A stretch of 64,000 bases of DNA. Origin: Bacillota bacterium (GTDB lineage Bacteria > Bacillota > Clostridia > Christensenellales > Aristaeellaceae). The position numbers were made by a program, and so were the translations under genes. The stretch spans positions 39,936-103,935 of the forward strand of contig JAEYPB010000082.1 of NCBI GenBank assembly GCA_023411175.1, written 5' to 3'. Shown in pieces: positions 45,164-53,837 of this stretch (positions within the stretch are counted from its first letter, which is position 1; every line of letters begins with the position of its first letter). Under the pieces are notes generated by a model. It was given only the letters and a program-made list of their open reading frames with translations. It ran no database searches and was not told the origin of the DNA.

Positions 45164-45192
45164 TTGACGGGGCGCGATGTGCTCCGTATAAT
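45164..45192 (+). promoter_or_regulatory. Promoter of the aspartokinase gene
   Basis: TTGACG (45164-45169), 17 bases, TATAAT (45187-45192). The leader is about 25 bases, so no lysine riboswitch is present. Confidence 0.85.
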
Positions 45193-45223
45193 GTTTTGCA
45201 ATTACGGCATTGGGGGAATGCAG

Positions 45224-46534
45224 ATGGGCATTAAGGTGGCGAAATTTGGCGGAACGTCGCTGGCCGACGCGAGCGCCTTCCAGCGGGTCCGGGACATCGT
45301 CTTGAGCGACCCTTCCAGGCGGTACGTGGTACCCTCCGCGCCCGGTAAGCGCAACGCTGGAGACGTCAAGATCACCGACATGCTCTACCAGTGCTACAAG
45401 CTGGCGCAGCGCAAAGAGCCCTGCACAGAGGTGTTCGACAGGATTTCCGAGCGCTTTGGCGGCATCATCCGGGAACTGGGGTTGGACTACGACCTCTCGC
45501 CGATGCTCGCCGAAACCTTTGAAAAGATTGCCTCCGGCAGCCCGGACTACGCCGCCAGCCGGGGCGAGTACTTCTCGGGGCTGATCCTTTCGCGCCTTTT
45601 GGGCTGGGATTTTATCGACCCTGCGGACGTGTTCAAGTTTGACCGCCAGGGACACTTCGCCAGCGAATGGTCCAACCAGCTCCTGTCCGAGCGGCTGGAA
45701 AAGCACGAGTGCGCGGTGATTCCCGGCTTCTACGGCTCGCTGCCCAACGGCGAGATCAAGACCTTCTCCCGCGGCGGCTCCGACATCTCCGGCGCGGTGG
45801 TAGCGCGCGCGGCGGGCGCGGATCTCTACGAAAACTGGACGGATGTCTCCGGATTTTTGATGGCGGACCCGCGCATTGTGGACAACCCGCGCACCATCGA
45901 CCGGCTTACATACCGGGAACTGCGGGAGCTCTCCTACATGGGCGCGACGGTACTGCACGAAGACAGCATCTTCCCCGTGCGCAAGGCGGGCATCCCCACA
46001 AACATCCGCAACACCTTTAAGCCCGAGCACCCGGGCACCATGATCGTCGTCCGGGACGAAGAATGCCCCACCGGCTCCACCATCACCGGCATCGCCGGAC
46101 ACAAGAACTTCACCCTCCTGTCCATCGAAAAAGCCATGATGAACAGCGAGATCGGCTTTGGCCGCAGGGTACTGCAATCCATCGAGGACTTCGGCATGTC
46201 CTTTGAGCACCTGCCCACCGGCATCGACACTATGTGCGTGATCCTGGGCGACGACGAGCTTCAGGGGCGGCGCGACCAGGTGGTGGAGCGCATCGAGGAG
46301 ACCTGCCACCCCGACGCCATCGACCTGAGCAGCGGCCTCGCGCTGATCGCCACCGTCGGCCGCGGCATGGTGCGCCAGAAGGGCACCGCCGCCCGGCTCT
46401 TCGCCGCGCTGGCCCGCGCCGACATCAACATCCGCATGATCGACCAGGGCTCCAGCGAGCTCAACATCATCGTCGGCGTCGATGTGGAGGAATTCGAGAA
46501 GGCCGTCCGCGCGATCTACAATGAATTCGTCTAA
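45224..46534 (+). CDS. Aspartate kinase
   Basis: First enzyme of the Asp-derived amino acid pathway (Lys, Met, Thr, diaminopimelate), 436 residues. The kinase domain begins VAKFGGTSLAD and contains FSRGGSDISGAV and the substrate segment TDVSGFLMADPR. Two ACT domains follow (about 300-436: LLSIEKAMMNSE and IATVGRGMVRQKG). ATG 45224 is chosen for GGGGGA six bases upstream; ATG 45218 is an alternative. It is monocistronic with its own promoter. The feedback effector cannot be read from the sequence. Confidence 0.93.
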   Translation: MGIKVAKFGGTSLADASAFQRVRDIVLSDPSRRYVVPSAPGKRNAGDVKITDMLYQCYKLAQRKEPCTEVFDRISERFGGIIRELGLDYDLSPMLAETFEKIASGSPDYAASRGEYFSGLILSRLLGWDFIDPADVFKFDRQGHFASEWSNQLLSERLEKHECAVIPGFYGSLPNGEIKTFSRGGSDISGAVVARAAGADLYENWTDVSGFLMADPRIVDNPRTIDRLTYRELRELSYMGATVLHEDSIFPVRKAGIPTNIRNTFKPEHPGTMIVVRDEECPTGSTITGIAGHKNFTLLSIEKAMMNSEIGFGRRVLQSIEDFGMSFEHLPTGIDTMCVILGDDELQGRRDQVVERIEETCHPDAIDLSSGLALIATVGRGMVRQKGTAARLFAALARADINIRMIDQGSSELNIIVGVDVEEFEKAVRAIYNEFV

Positions 46535-46601
46535 TTTCGGGCGGTTTCAAGGCAGCTAACGGCCGTTTTTTCGAAGATTGCGTGAAATAACAACCTGCGT
46601 C

Positions 46602-46651
46602 TTGTGGATATTACATGACCCCGCTATCATTTGACCCATACGTGGTCATGT
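46602..46651 (+). promoter_or_regulatory. Promoter with flanking dyad of the flavodoxin-like gene
   Basis: TTGTGG (46602-46607), 17 bases, TATCAT (46625-46630). ACATGACC (46613-46620) and GGTCATGT (46644-46651) form an inverted repeat around the -10, and CCCCGC/GCGGGG extend it. This looks like an operator for an unknown regulator. Confidence 0.5.
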
Positions 46652-46668
46652 GAAGCGGGGTGTAGTGT

Positions 46669-47079
46669 ATGCGGCGAAAAGTCTACTATATGAGCCAGCG
46701 CGGCCCGGCGGAAGCGGTGGCTGTGGCGATCGCGCGTGTGGCGGGCTGCCAGCCGGAGCCGCTGTTGCCGGCGTACATGCCCGAAAATGTAGATCTGATG
46801 TTTTTGGGCTGCGAAGGCGATCGGGCCGACAAGGTGACGCTGTCCTTCATCGATTCGCTGAACCCGAATCGCGTCCGGCGCGCCGCGCTCTTTCAGTGCG
46901 CAAGCCCGAGGGGCGAAGCCGCCAACCAGATGCGCGCGGCGCTGGTCGCCCGCGGCATCGCGGTGGCTGATCGCGTCTTTACCGCGCCGAACAAGAACCT
47001 CTTCGGGCGGGGCGGCCCGGCGCAGACCGACCTCGACGCGGCGCGCGCCTTCGCGAAGGCCGCCATCGAGCAGCCGTGA
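46669..47079 (+). CDS. Flavodoxin-like fold protein
   Basis: Protein of 136 residues that reads like a minimal flavodoxin/NAD(P)H-oxidoreductase fold: a first strand VYYMSQRGPAEAVAVAIA in place of the FMN phosphate loop, LMFLGCEGDRADK as the second, VRRAALFQCA as the third, and ARGIAVADRVFTAP before the last helix. The FMN loop is weak (SQRGPAE rather than SxTGNT), so cofactor binding is doubtful. It lies 28 bases upstream of mnmA and is probably cotranscribed. The function is not known. Confidence 0.6.
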   Translation: MRRKVYYMSQRGPAEAVAVAIARVAGCQPEPLLPAYMPENVDLMFLGCEGDRADKVTLSFIDSLNPNRVRRAALFQCASPRGEAANQMRAALVARGIAVADRVFTAPNKNLFGRGGPAQTDLDAARAFAKAAIEQP

Positions 47080-47107
47080 ACCTGACCGCCGCGGTTTCGG
47101 AGGGCAT

Positions 47108-48169
47108 ATGCGCGTTGTCGTAGGCATGTCGGGGGGCGTCGATTCGTCGGTCGCCGCGCTTCTTCTGAAGCGCGAGGGCCACGACGTGATCGGCGTATTT
47201 ATGAACAATTGGGCCGAGGAGGACGATTCCGGCGTCTGCACCGCGGAGAGCGACTGGGCCGACGTCCGGAGCGTGTGCGACAAAATCGGCATCCCCTACT
47301 ACGCCGTCAATTTTCAAAAGGAATACATGGACAGGGTTTTTCAGCGGTTTCTCTCGGAATACCGCCGCGGACGCACGCCCAATCCGGACGTACTGTGCAA
47401 CCGCGAGATCAAGTTCAGCGCGCTCAGAGACCTGGCCGTGCGGCTGGGCGCCGAAAAACTGGCCACCGGGCACTTCGCGCGAACGGACGAATCGAACGGG
47501 CGCGCGCGCCTTCTCATGAGCCGCGACCCAAACAAGGACCAAACTTATTTTCTCTACATGCTCGATCAGGCGCAGCTCGAAATGGCGCTGTTTCCGGTGG
47601 GCGGCATGACCAAGGCGGAGATCCGCGCCGTGGCCCTCGAGGCGGGGCTTGCCACCTCCGGCAAAAAGGACTCCACCGGCGTCTGCTTCATCGGCGAGCG
47701 CAACTTCCGCCAGTTCCTCAAAAACTACCTGCCAGCCCAGCCCGGCGAGATCCGCGCCGTGGATGGAAGAGCCGTCGGCCGGCACGAGGGGCTGATGTAT
47801 TACACCCCCGGCCAGCGCCGCGGCCTGGGCGTGGGCGGCGACGGCGGGCGCTGGTACGTGGTGGGCAAGGACCTCCAAAACAACGTGCTGCTGGTCGACC
47901 AGCGGGCCGATTCGCCGCTGCTCTTTTCCTCTGAATCGCTGCTGGAAGAGGCCACCTGGATCGCTGGGGAACCGCCGGCCGCAAGCGGCGAATGGCTCCC
48001 GGTAAAGGCGCGCCTTCGCCACCGCCAGGCGCTGGAAGATGCCCGCATCCTGATCGAGGGCGACGAAATCCTCGTCCGGTTCGAGCGGCCCCAGCGCGCC
48101 GTAACCCCCGGCCAGTCCACGGTCTTCTACCGGGGAGACGAGTGCCTGGGCGGCGGCATTGTCAAGTAG
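47108..48169 (+). CDS. mnmA: tRNA 2-thiouridylase
   Basis: Makes the 2-thio group of s2U34 in tRNA-Lys, Glu and Gln. The 353-residue protein has the PP-loop SGGVDSS at residues 8-14, the catalytic Cys pair in NPDVLCNREIKF and STGVCFIGERNF, the tRNA-binding TPGQRRGLGVGG, and a C-terminal beta barrel. The ATG at 47108 follows the SD GGAGGG. The nearby tRNA-Glu and tRNA-Gln have C34 anticodons and would not be its targets. No cysteine desulfurase gene is adjacent. Confidence 0.95.
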   Translation: MRVVVGMSGGVDSSVAALLLKREGHDVIGVFMNNWAEEDDSGVCTAESDWADVRSVCDKIGIPYYAVNFQKEYMDRVFQRFLSEYRRGRTPNPDVLCNREIKFSALRDLAVRLGAEKLATGHFARTDESNGRARLLMSRDPNKDQTYFLYMLDQAQLEMALFPVGGMTKAEIRAVALEAGLATSGKKDSTGVCFIGERNFRQFLKNYLPAQPGEIRAVDGRAVGRHEGLMYYTPGQRRGLGVGGDGGRWYVVGKDLQNNVLLVDQRADSPLLFSSESLLEEATWIAGEPPAASGEWLPVKARLRHRQALEDARILIEGDEILVRFERPQRAVTPGQSTVFYRGDECLGGGIVK

Positions 48170-48291
48170 TTCGGGCAGCGGCTCTCTTCCCGCATGCGCG
48201 GGATAAAAGTCCGCAAATCCCATGGGCTGTTTGGCGAAATGCTGTTTGGATTTTGTGCGGACATCGCCATATTTTTTTTACCCATTCTGAT

Positions 48292-48320
48292 TTGCATTTT
48301 ATACGCTCATACGCTATAAT
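48292..48320 (+). promoter_or_regulatory. Promoter of the LCP gene
   Basis: TTGCAT (48292-48297), 17 bases, TATAAT (48315-48320). Upstream, between 48170 and 48290, a GTCCGC/GCGGAC stem with inner AAATCC/GGATTT (about 48211-48282) encloses a loop of unknown role. Confidence 0.75.
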
Positions 48321-48405
48321 CATGTACACTGGCGCGTGATGTGTGTCCGGCGGAATTTGGACGCGCCGGACAATGCCGCGTAACCTGAGTCGAGGAGCTG
48401 TTTCC

Positions 48406-49593
48406 GTGAACAACAGGGGCTACAATTCCTACAACCGCCGCAGGCCAAAAAAGCGGATCACCGGCAGGTTTTACGCGTTTTTGACGGTTCTCGTGGTACT
48501 GGTGGTCATGTTCAGCGTCGTACTGGCCAACCGCGGTGGCTCCCGCGTGGTGAACCAACCCCAAATCGCGCCGACGCCTGCCCCCGTTGCCGAGGTTACG
48601 GCTGATCCGGCGGGCTCCGCCGACGCCAACCAGACCGCTTCCGACGGCGGGGATGCCTCCGGCGGCGAGGGCGGCACGGAGACCATTGACGCTATCCTCG
48701 AAGCCAATCCGGACCTCGCCCCCCTCGAGGGCGATCAGAAGGTTCAGGTGAGCGACCTTTCCGTCACGGAGGGCTTGCCCACCGAATGGCACAACATCCT
48801 CCTTCTGGGCTCCGATACCCGCAACATCAAAAAGGTGTCCCGGACCGACACCATCATCATCGCCTCCATCAATACAAACGACGGGCGCATCAAGCTCATC
48901 AGCGTCATGCGCGATACCATCGTGCCCATCCCCGGCCACGGCGACCGGAAGATCAATTCGGCCAGCTACTACGGCGGGCCGGAGCTGACCATGAAGGTGG
49001 TCAACGAGTGCTTCAAGCTGAACATCACAGAGTACGTGCTGGTCAACTTTGGCAGCTTCAAGGAGATCGTGGACATCCTGGGCGGCGTCCGGCTGAACAT
49101 TACCAAGAAGGAAATGGAACAGATCAACGGCAGTCTGGCGGAGCAGGGGCGCCTGCTCGGGCTGGACAAGGCAAAGTGGCAGGCCGGCGAGTATGACCTG
49201 AAGACCTATGGCGACGACACCGAGCTGAACGGCCTGCACGCGCTGGCTTACGCCCGCATCCGCCACATTGACAGCGATTACCAGCGCACCGAGCGGCAGC
49301 GCCTGGTCATTGACGCCGCGATCAAGAAATTCCGCAACTCCATCTCGGTCACGCAGCTGATGCAGCTGGCCACCTCCATGTGGGGGTATGTGGACACCAA
49401 CGTCGAGATGTTCAGCGCCGTGGGCCTGGCCACCACGGTCTTGAAGAGCGGCATCGGCAAGATCACCACCGGCCTGATGCCCATCACCAACACCTACAAG
49501 AGCGAGTCGCGCAAGGAAAACGGCGCCGCGCTGTACGACGTGGACTTTGCGGCCAATGCCGCCCGGCTGTATAAGTTCATCTACGAGGAATAA
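48406..49593 (+). CDS. LytR-CpsA-Psr family phosphotransferase
   Basis: LCP enzyme of 395 residues that attaches teichoic acids or capsular glycans to peptidoglycan. An N-terminal basic stretch (NNRGYNSYNRRRPKKR) precedes one membrane helix (about 25-45), a low-complexity acidic linker, and the LCP domain (about 130-395): LLLGSDTRN, RTDTIIIASIN, DTIVPIPGHGDRKIN and the Arg-rich ALAYARIRHIDSDYQRTERQR. I take GTG 48406, with GAGGAG eight bases upstream, rather than the longer frame. This fits the polysaccharide genes found downstream at 59-64 kb. Confidence 0.92.
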   Translation: MNNRGYNSYNRRRPKKRITGRFYAFLTVLVVLVVMFSVVLANRGGSRVVNQPQIAPTPAPVAEVTADPAGSADANQTASDGGDASGGEGGTETIDAILEANPDLAPLEGDQKVQVSDLSVTEGLPTEWHNILLLGSDTRNIKKVSRTDTIIIASINTNDGRIKLISVMRDTIVPIPGHGDRKINSASYYGGPELTMKVVNECFKLNITEYVLVNFGSFKEIVDILGGVRLNITKKEMEQINGSLAEQGRLLGLDKAKWQAGEYDLKTYGDDTELNGLHALAYARIRHIDSDYQRTERQRLVIDAAIKKFRNSISVTQLMQLATSMWGYVDTNVEMFSAVGLATTVLKSGIGKITTGLMPITNTYKSESRKENGAALYDVDFAANAARLYKFIYEE

Positions 49594-49610
49594 GCGTTTC
49601 CCGGACTTTT

Positions 49611-49644
49611 CCGGCCGGCCCGAACAGGGGCCGGCTGGTTTTGT
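49611..49644 (+). terminator. Terminator of the LCP gene
   Basis: GCCGGCCC pairs with GGGCCGGC, followed by TGGTTTTG, just before the GNAT gene's SD. Confidence 0.7.
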
Positions 49645-49666
49645 AAGTTTTGTCTGGAGGGATGGC

Positions 49667-50161
49667 ATGCGCATCTTTGAACGCGCGCGCCCCGACGAAG
49701 CAGCCGCGATCGAAGCGATGTTCGAGGCTGCCAAGCGCACCGGGCGCGAAAATGGAACCACCGACTGGGACGATACCTACCCCACCCGGGATTTGATCGA
49801 CGAGGACATCACCCACGGTGAGCTCTGGGCGCTGCGGGAGGACGGCCGGATTCTGGCGGTCATCTCCATGCTGGAAGAGGACTTTGAAAACGGCCTGGAC
49901 GCCGGATGGACGGACGTACCCAATTGCGTGTTGGCGCGGCTGTGCGTCGATCCTGCGCTGCAGAGGCGGGGCATCGGCGCGGAGGTGATGGCCTGCGTCA
50001 CCCGCGAGGCGGCCCGGCTGGGCTTTGCCGCCACGCGCCACCTGGCCTCCGTCCACAACCCCGCCGCGCTGAGGCTGTACCGGAAAATGGGCTACCGGGA
50101 GCTTCGGCAGGTGCGCTTCTTCGGCGACGACTTCATCGCCTTTGAGCGGATGACCTCCTGA
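49667..50161 (+). CDS. GNAT family N-acetyltransferase
   Basis: Acetyltransferase of 164 residues. It has the acetyl-CoA loop RRGIGAEVM (Q/R-x-x-G-x-G/A), the preceding strand LARLCVDPALQ, and the C-terminal RLYRKMGYRE motif. ATG 49667 has CTGGAGGG upstream. The substrate is not predictable. The 210 bases after it hold an ACCGCCG/CGGCGGT hairpin (about 50200-50228) and then copy D of the repeat family on the other strand. Confidence 0.88.
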   Translation: MRIFERARPDEAAAIEAMFEAAKRTGRENGTTDWDDTYPTRDLIDEDITHGELWALREDGRILAVISMLEEDFENGLDAGWTDVPNCVLARLCVDPALQRRGIGAEVMACVTREAARLGFAATRHLASVHNPAALRLYRKMGYRELRQVRFFGDDFIAFERMTS

Positions 50162-50264
50162 AGGGGCCTCCGCTTCTCCGCCTTCGTCGAGAACGAAACA
50201 CCGCCGTCAGTAAGCTCTGGCGGCGGTACAGGTATCCATCAAAGTCCCCATAAGGCTTTCAATT

Positions 50265-50367
50265 GTTCCGGGCGCCGCGTACGTCGGGAACGGGACAGCG
50301 CCACCGGATGCCGGTGGCGCTGTCCGCATTTGGGTCAGTACGCCATCCGCCTTTCGGCACGGCGGCG
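50265..50367 (-). repeat. 3' structured repeat, copy D (after the YdcF gene)
   Basis: Starts about five bases after the stop on the minus strand. Hairpin 1 at 50341-50367 is imperfect (CGCC outer arms, GAAA loop). The linker reads TACTGACCCAAATGC. Hairpin 2 at 50293-50325 is a perfect stem (GGACAGCGCCACCGG with its complement). Hairpin 3 at 50265-50291 begins GTTCCCGACG and ends CCCGGAAC, as in copies B and C. Confidence 0.6.
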
Positions 50368-50371
50368 CCGT

Positions 50372-50980
50372 TCATCTCCAGAATACAAAGCTCTTTAGAA
50401 AGCCCCCCGAGAAGTAGTTGATCCAGCTCAGGCTCTCGTTAAAGCGCGCGGCGATGCGCTGCCCGAAGGTGATGTTGCCCGGCGCGGACGCGCCGATGGC
50501 GTCGAGTCCCTGATCCTTCGCCAGCCAGAGCGCCCGGGTCACGTGGTAGTCGCTGGTGACGACGATGGCGGTTTGGAACCCTCGCGCCGCCATCTCGGCC
50601 CGCGCGTTCCGCAGGTTTTCAATGGTGTCGGTGGACTTGTCCTCCACCACCACGTCGGATGCGGGCACGCCGCTTTCGATCAGCCACCGGGCCATCGCCC
50701 CGGCCTCGGTCTCGGGCTCGTCGGCCCCTTGCGCGCCGCAGGCGATGATGAGCGGCGCGTATCCGTCATTGTAGGCCTTGAGCGCCGTCTGTACCCGGTG
50801 CAGCACCGTCGTGGACAATTCGCCGTCCGGCATGATGCGCGCGCCCAGGACGATGATGGCGTCCCGCTTTTCGAGGGGGCGGGGCGTCTTCTCCGCGAGA
50901 AACACCACGCCCATCAGCCCCAGTTCCACCACCGCGCCCACCGCCGCCAACACGAGTACGCCCTTTACCAGTCGGTTCAC
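50372..50980 (-). CDS. YdcF/SanA-like DUF218 membrane protein
   Basis: Protein of 202 residues with an N-terminal membrane helix (about 5-30) and an exposed DUF218 domain: AIIVLGARI, ACGAQGADEPETEA, VVEDKSTDTIENLRNA and VTSDYHVTRA. Members are linked to envelope integrity and vancomycin sensitivity in E. coli (SanA). It overlaps the upstream glycosyltransferase gene by four bases (ATGA), so it is the last gene of a polysaccharide-type operon. The reaction is not known. Confidence 0.88.
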   Translation of the reverse strand: MNRLVKGVLVLAAVGAVVELGLMGVVFLAEKTPRPLEKRDAIIVLGARIMPDGELSTTVLHRVQTALKAYNDGYAPLIIACGAQGADEPETEAGAMARWLIESGVPASDVVVEDKSTDTIENLRNARAEMAARGFQTAIVVTSDYHVTRALWLAKDQGLDAIGASAPGNITFGQRIAARFNESLSWINYFSGGFLKSFVFWR

Positions 50981-52125
50981 AGCCTGTCCTCCATAAATTT
51001 CAGGATGTTTTTCGCCCGCATGGCGATCTGAAGGTTCTCCCCGGTCTTTCGCGCACCCTCCGCCAGCCGCGCCCGGAGCGCCGGGGCCTCTTTCAGCGCG
51101 GCGATGGCCGCCGCCACGGCGGCAGGGTCGGTGGGATCGACGCGGAGGGAGTTCTCCTCCGTCAAAAGCCCGTCGTTGAAGGGGCGGTCGGACGACACCA
51201 CCGGCAGCCCCATCGCCAGCGCCTCCACGATGGCGTTGCAGCAGCCCTCGTTCAGCGTCGGCAGCGCGAACACGTCCGCCGCCGCGAGATACAGGGGGAT
51301 TTCATCATGATCCACCGCGCCGCAGAAGCGCATGTCCTTCGCCGTGGGGCGCAGATCCCCCCGGCCGATGAAGACGGACGAGGCCCCTGCAGCGTCCAGC
51401 GCCTGCGAAAGCACCCGGACGCCCTTCCGCTCGATGAAACCGCCCACAAACGCCACGATGAATTCATCCTGCGGCAGCTTCAGCCGTTCCCGCGCCGCCC
51501 GCCTATCCATCGGGCGGAATTTTTCGGGATCGACGGCGTTTGGAAACACCCGCACCCGCTCCGGGAACGGATAGTAGCCGTCTTCGACGATCTCCCGGGC
51601 GTTCTCCCCGGAAACCGCCACCACGCCGGCGAGGTTTTTGAGCCGCCGGGCGACCTCCGCCTTTGGCACGCCGGAGAACAGCTTCACCGTCGATTCACCG
51701 TAGGCAAGGAATGCGGGGATGCCCATCTTCGCGCCGAGAGACGCGGCGGTGAGCCCCGACGGAAACACAAAGTGACCGTACAGCGCCTCCGGTTTTTCCG
51801 GAAGACCTCGGATCGCCCTCTCCGCCGCCCGGGAAAAGGCGGAGAGCGTCCACATCGCCGGGTTGACCGGGCCCGTCCGCCGTCCGCCGAAGGAAAGGTA
51901 TCGGGGCCGAAGCAAGAGAACCTTGCTGCCCCCATCCGTCCCACGCACTTCCCGCGCGGGCGGCACATGGCCGCCGCGAAGGAGCCGCCGGAGCGGGTTT
52001 ACCGGCGAAACCACCGTCACTTGGACGGATAAATCTGAAAATGCGTTCACCAGCTGCTCGACGAAGGGGTACACCGGCTCGCCCGGAGACGGGTACTCCT
52101 TCGTAATCATCAAAATCCGCTTCAC
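50977..52125 (-). CDS. Glycosyltransferase family 4
   Basis: GT-B fold transferase of 382 residues. The N-terminal half opens with RILMITKEYPSPG. The C-terminal nucleotide-sugar half has FVGGFIERKG, DVFALPTLNEGCCNAIVEALAMGLPVV (the EX7E motif is present as E-x7-E), and a final NILKFMEDRL helix. The start is GTG at 52125 with GGGAGGTC upstream, overlapping the neighbouring transferase stop by four bases. It probably adds a hexose or similar sugar to an envelope glycan. Confidence 0.92.
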   Translation of the reverse strand: MKRILMITKEYPSPGEPVYPFVEQLVNAFSDLSVQVTVVSPVNPLRRLLRGGHVPPAREVRGTDGGSKVLLLRPRYLSFGGRRTGPVNPAMWTLSAFSRAAERAIRGLPEKPEALYGHFVFPSGLTAASLGAKMGIPAFLAYGESTVKLFSGVPKAEVARRLKNLAGVVAVSGENAREIVEDGYYPFPERVRVFPNAVDPEKFRPMDRRAARERLKLPQDEFIVAFVGGFIERKGVRVLSQALDAAGASSVFIGRGDLRPTAKDMRFCGAVDHDEIPLYLAAADVFALPTLNEGCCNAIVEALAMGLPVVSSDRPFNDGLLTEENSLRVDPTDPAAVAAAIAALKEAPALRARLAEGARKTGENLQIAMRAKNILKFMEDRL

Positions 52126-53231
52126 CTTGTGACCTCCCCGTAGAACGCCTGATAGGTTTGGGCGATTTCGTCCCAATCAAATTTTTTGCTGCCCCGGACG
52201 GCCGCGGCGCTGAAGCGGGCGTAATTCTTCAGGATGCGCTCCGCGGCGTTCGCGGTGGCGTTCGGATCGTTCGGGTCGATGGCGAAGCCCACCTCCCCGT
52301 CCGGAAACTGGCCGTCAAAGCCCTGCCCCCTCGTGTAGAGCACGGGGAGCCCCTGGCTGAGCGCCTCCGCGTACACGAGCCCAAATGTCTCCCGGCCGGA
52401 CGGCAATAGAAAAATGTCCGCGGCGCGGTACAGCGGCATCAGCTCCGCCATCGGTCGGGGCGGCAGGAGCTCGACCAGCTCCGATTTCCGCGCGGCTTCC
52501 ACCACCGCCCGATCGATCGGCTGCCCCACCACCGTAAGCCGCACCTTTCGCCCTCTGTCCGCCAGCGTCTGTGCCACCGCGATGGCGGCAGGCAGGTTCT
52601 TCCGCGCGATCAGCTGCCCGACGAACAAAAGCCGCACCTCCTCCGCGCTGGGATGGGCACGGGGCGTTGGCGGGTTCCGGAGCCACAATTCGTCAATGCC
52701 GTTGGGCACCACGGCGGACTTTTCCTTCACCCGAGCCATCTCCTCCGGGGACAGGTACGGCGTCAGCGCCCGATCCCGGTAGCTCTCCGAAAGAAAGATC
52801 ACCCTGGCGGCATTTTCCAGAATCCGCCTGGCCAGCGGCCGAAGGTGCGGCATGCGGCGCATCAGCACGTTGACATCGGTATCCCGCACCGCCACAATAT
52901 AGGGCACGCCGAAGCGGCGGTGGATATTATAGGCCACGCCGCCGTTGGTGAGGAGCGAGTGGGCGTGCAGAAGGTCGTACCCCTCCGGCTCGTAGCGGCG
53001 GAGCGCGCCACGCAGCATCTTGTACTGTTTCAGATGGAAAAAGATCCTGTCCGCCCGGCGGTGGTTCACATCGACAAAGGCATAGGGCCCGAAATCGCGC
53101 CCCAGCGCTGAAAAACCCTTCGGCGCCGGGGTGTAGACGTCAATTTCGTCCCCCAGCGAGACCTGCCGGTCAAACAGGTTTTTGTAGAATACCCCGGTCT
53201 GGTAATAGGAATTGATGTGCAGTACCTTCAT
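52122..53231 (-). CDS. Glycosyltransferase family 4
   Basis: GT-B transferase of 369 residues. It begins KVLHINSYYQTGVFYKNLF, has VVPNGIDELWL, LLFVGQLIARKN, and the EX7E motif in GRETFGLVYAEALSQGLPVLY. It is first in a three-gene operon with a second GT4 and a YdcF protein, linked by four-base overlaps. The two transferases are only distantly alike, so they likely act in series on one lipid-linked or secondary wall polymer. The sugar specificity is unknown. Confidence 0.93.
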   Translation of the reverse strand: MKVLHINSYYQTGVFYKNLFDRQVSLGDEIDVYTPAPKGFSALGRDFGPYAFVDVNHRRADRIFFHLKQYKMLRGALRRYEPEGYDLLHAHSLLTNGGVAYNIHRRFGVPYIVAVRDTDVNVLMRRMPHLRPLARRILENAARVIFLSESYRDRALTPYLSPEEMARVKEKSAVVPNGIDELWLRNPPTPRAHPSAEEVRLLFVGQLIARKNLPAAIAVAQTLADRGRKVRLTVVGQPIDRAVVEAARKSELVELLPPRPMAELMPLYRAADIFLLPSGRETFGLVYAEALSQGLPVLYTRGQGFDGQFPDGEVGFAIDPNDPNATANAAERILKNYARFSAAAVRGSKKFDWDEIAQTYQAFYGEVTR

Positions 53232-53366
53232 AAAGCCTCCCGGGCGCTGATCCGCCCGGAAATAATGATACCACAGCCCCTCCGCCGCCGCAACCTCGGG
53301 GTGAGAAACCCTTTACGCCTTCGATCCGCGGGAGAGCGCCGCGCTCTGATCTGCCGAACCAGCCGA

Positions 53367-53395
53367 TTGAAAAAGCGCCGCTTTCGTGGTACAAT
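53367..53395 (+). promoter_or_regulatory. Promoter of the DtxR/MntR-like gene
   Basis: TTGAAA (53367-53372), 17 bases, TACAAT (53390-53395). Transcription starts near the SD. Confidence 0.7.
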
Positions 53396-53419
53396 GCCTG
53401 CGTAGAGGAGGCGAGTACC

Positions 53420-53797
53420 TTGCGCGTCGAGGAGTCCAAGGAGAACTACCTGGAGGCCATATTGGTGCTGTCAAAGCAGAACGGCTTTGTTCGCTCCGTG
53501 GACGTGGCCAACTACTTCGATTTTTCGAAGCCCAGCGTCAGCGTGGCGATGGCGAACCTCAAGCAGGCGCTGCTCATCACCGTGGACGACGCGGGTGGCA
53601 TCCACCTGACCGAGGCCGGGCGCGCGCTGGCCGAGCAGGTCTACGAACGTCACACGCTGCTCACCCGTTTTTTGATCGAGCTTGGCGTGGACGCCGAAAC
53701 CGCGCAGCAGGATGCCTGCCGGATCGAGCACGTCATCAGTCAGTTGACCTTTGAAAAGCTCCGAGAGCATATGACGCAGATGGTGGAGCAGAAGTAA
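53420..53797 (+). CDS. DtxR/MntR-family metal-dependent regulator
   Basis: Repressor of 125 residues. Winged helix (about 1-65: ESKENYLEAILVLS, FSKPSVSVAMANLK) and a helical dimer domain with likely metal ligands in VYERHTLL (His) and DACRIEHVIS (Cys, Glu, His). It lacks the SH3-like third domain of long DtxR proteins, as in MntR. The start is TTG at 53420 with GGAGG eight bases upstream. It could sense Mn(II) or Fe(II); feoAB lies far away, and no Mn transporter is in the window. Target unknown. Confidence 0.85.
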   Translation: MRVEESKENYLEAILVLSKQNGFVRSVDVANYFDFSKPSVSVAMANLKQALLITVDDAGGIHLTEAGRALAEQVYERHTLLTRFLIELGVDAETAQQDACRIEHVISQLTFEKLREHMTQMVEQK

Positions 53798-53800
53798 GCA

Positions 53801-53833
53801 AGCGCCCCGCATTTCGCGGGGCGCTCCATTTTG
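53801..53833. terminator. Bidirectional terminator
   Basis: AGCGCCCCGC pairs with GCGGGGCGCT, followed by CCATTTT on the plus strand, between two convergent genes. Confidence 0.75.
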
Positions 53834-53837
53834 CGGT

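Noticed and set aside
45193..45223. A lysine riboswitch before the aspartate kinase gene
   Set aside because: The leader is about 25 bases long and cannot hold one.
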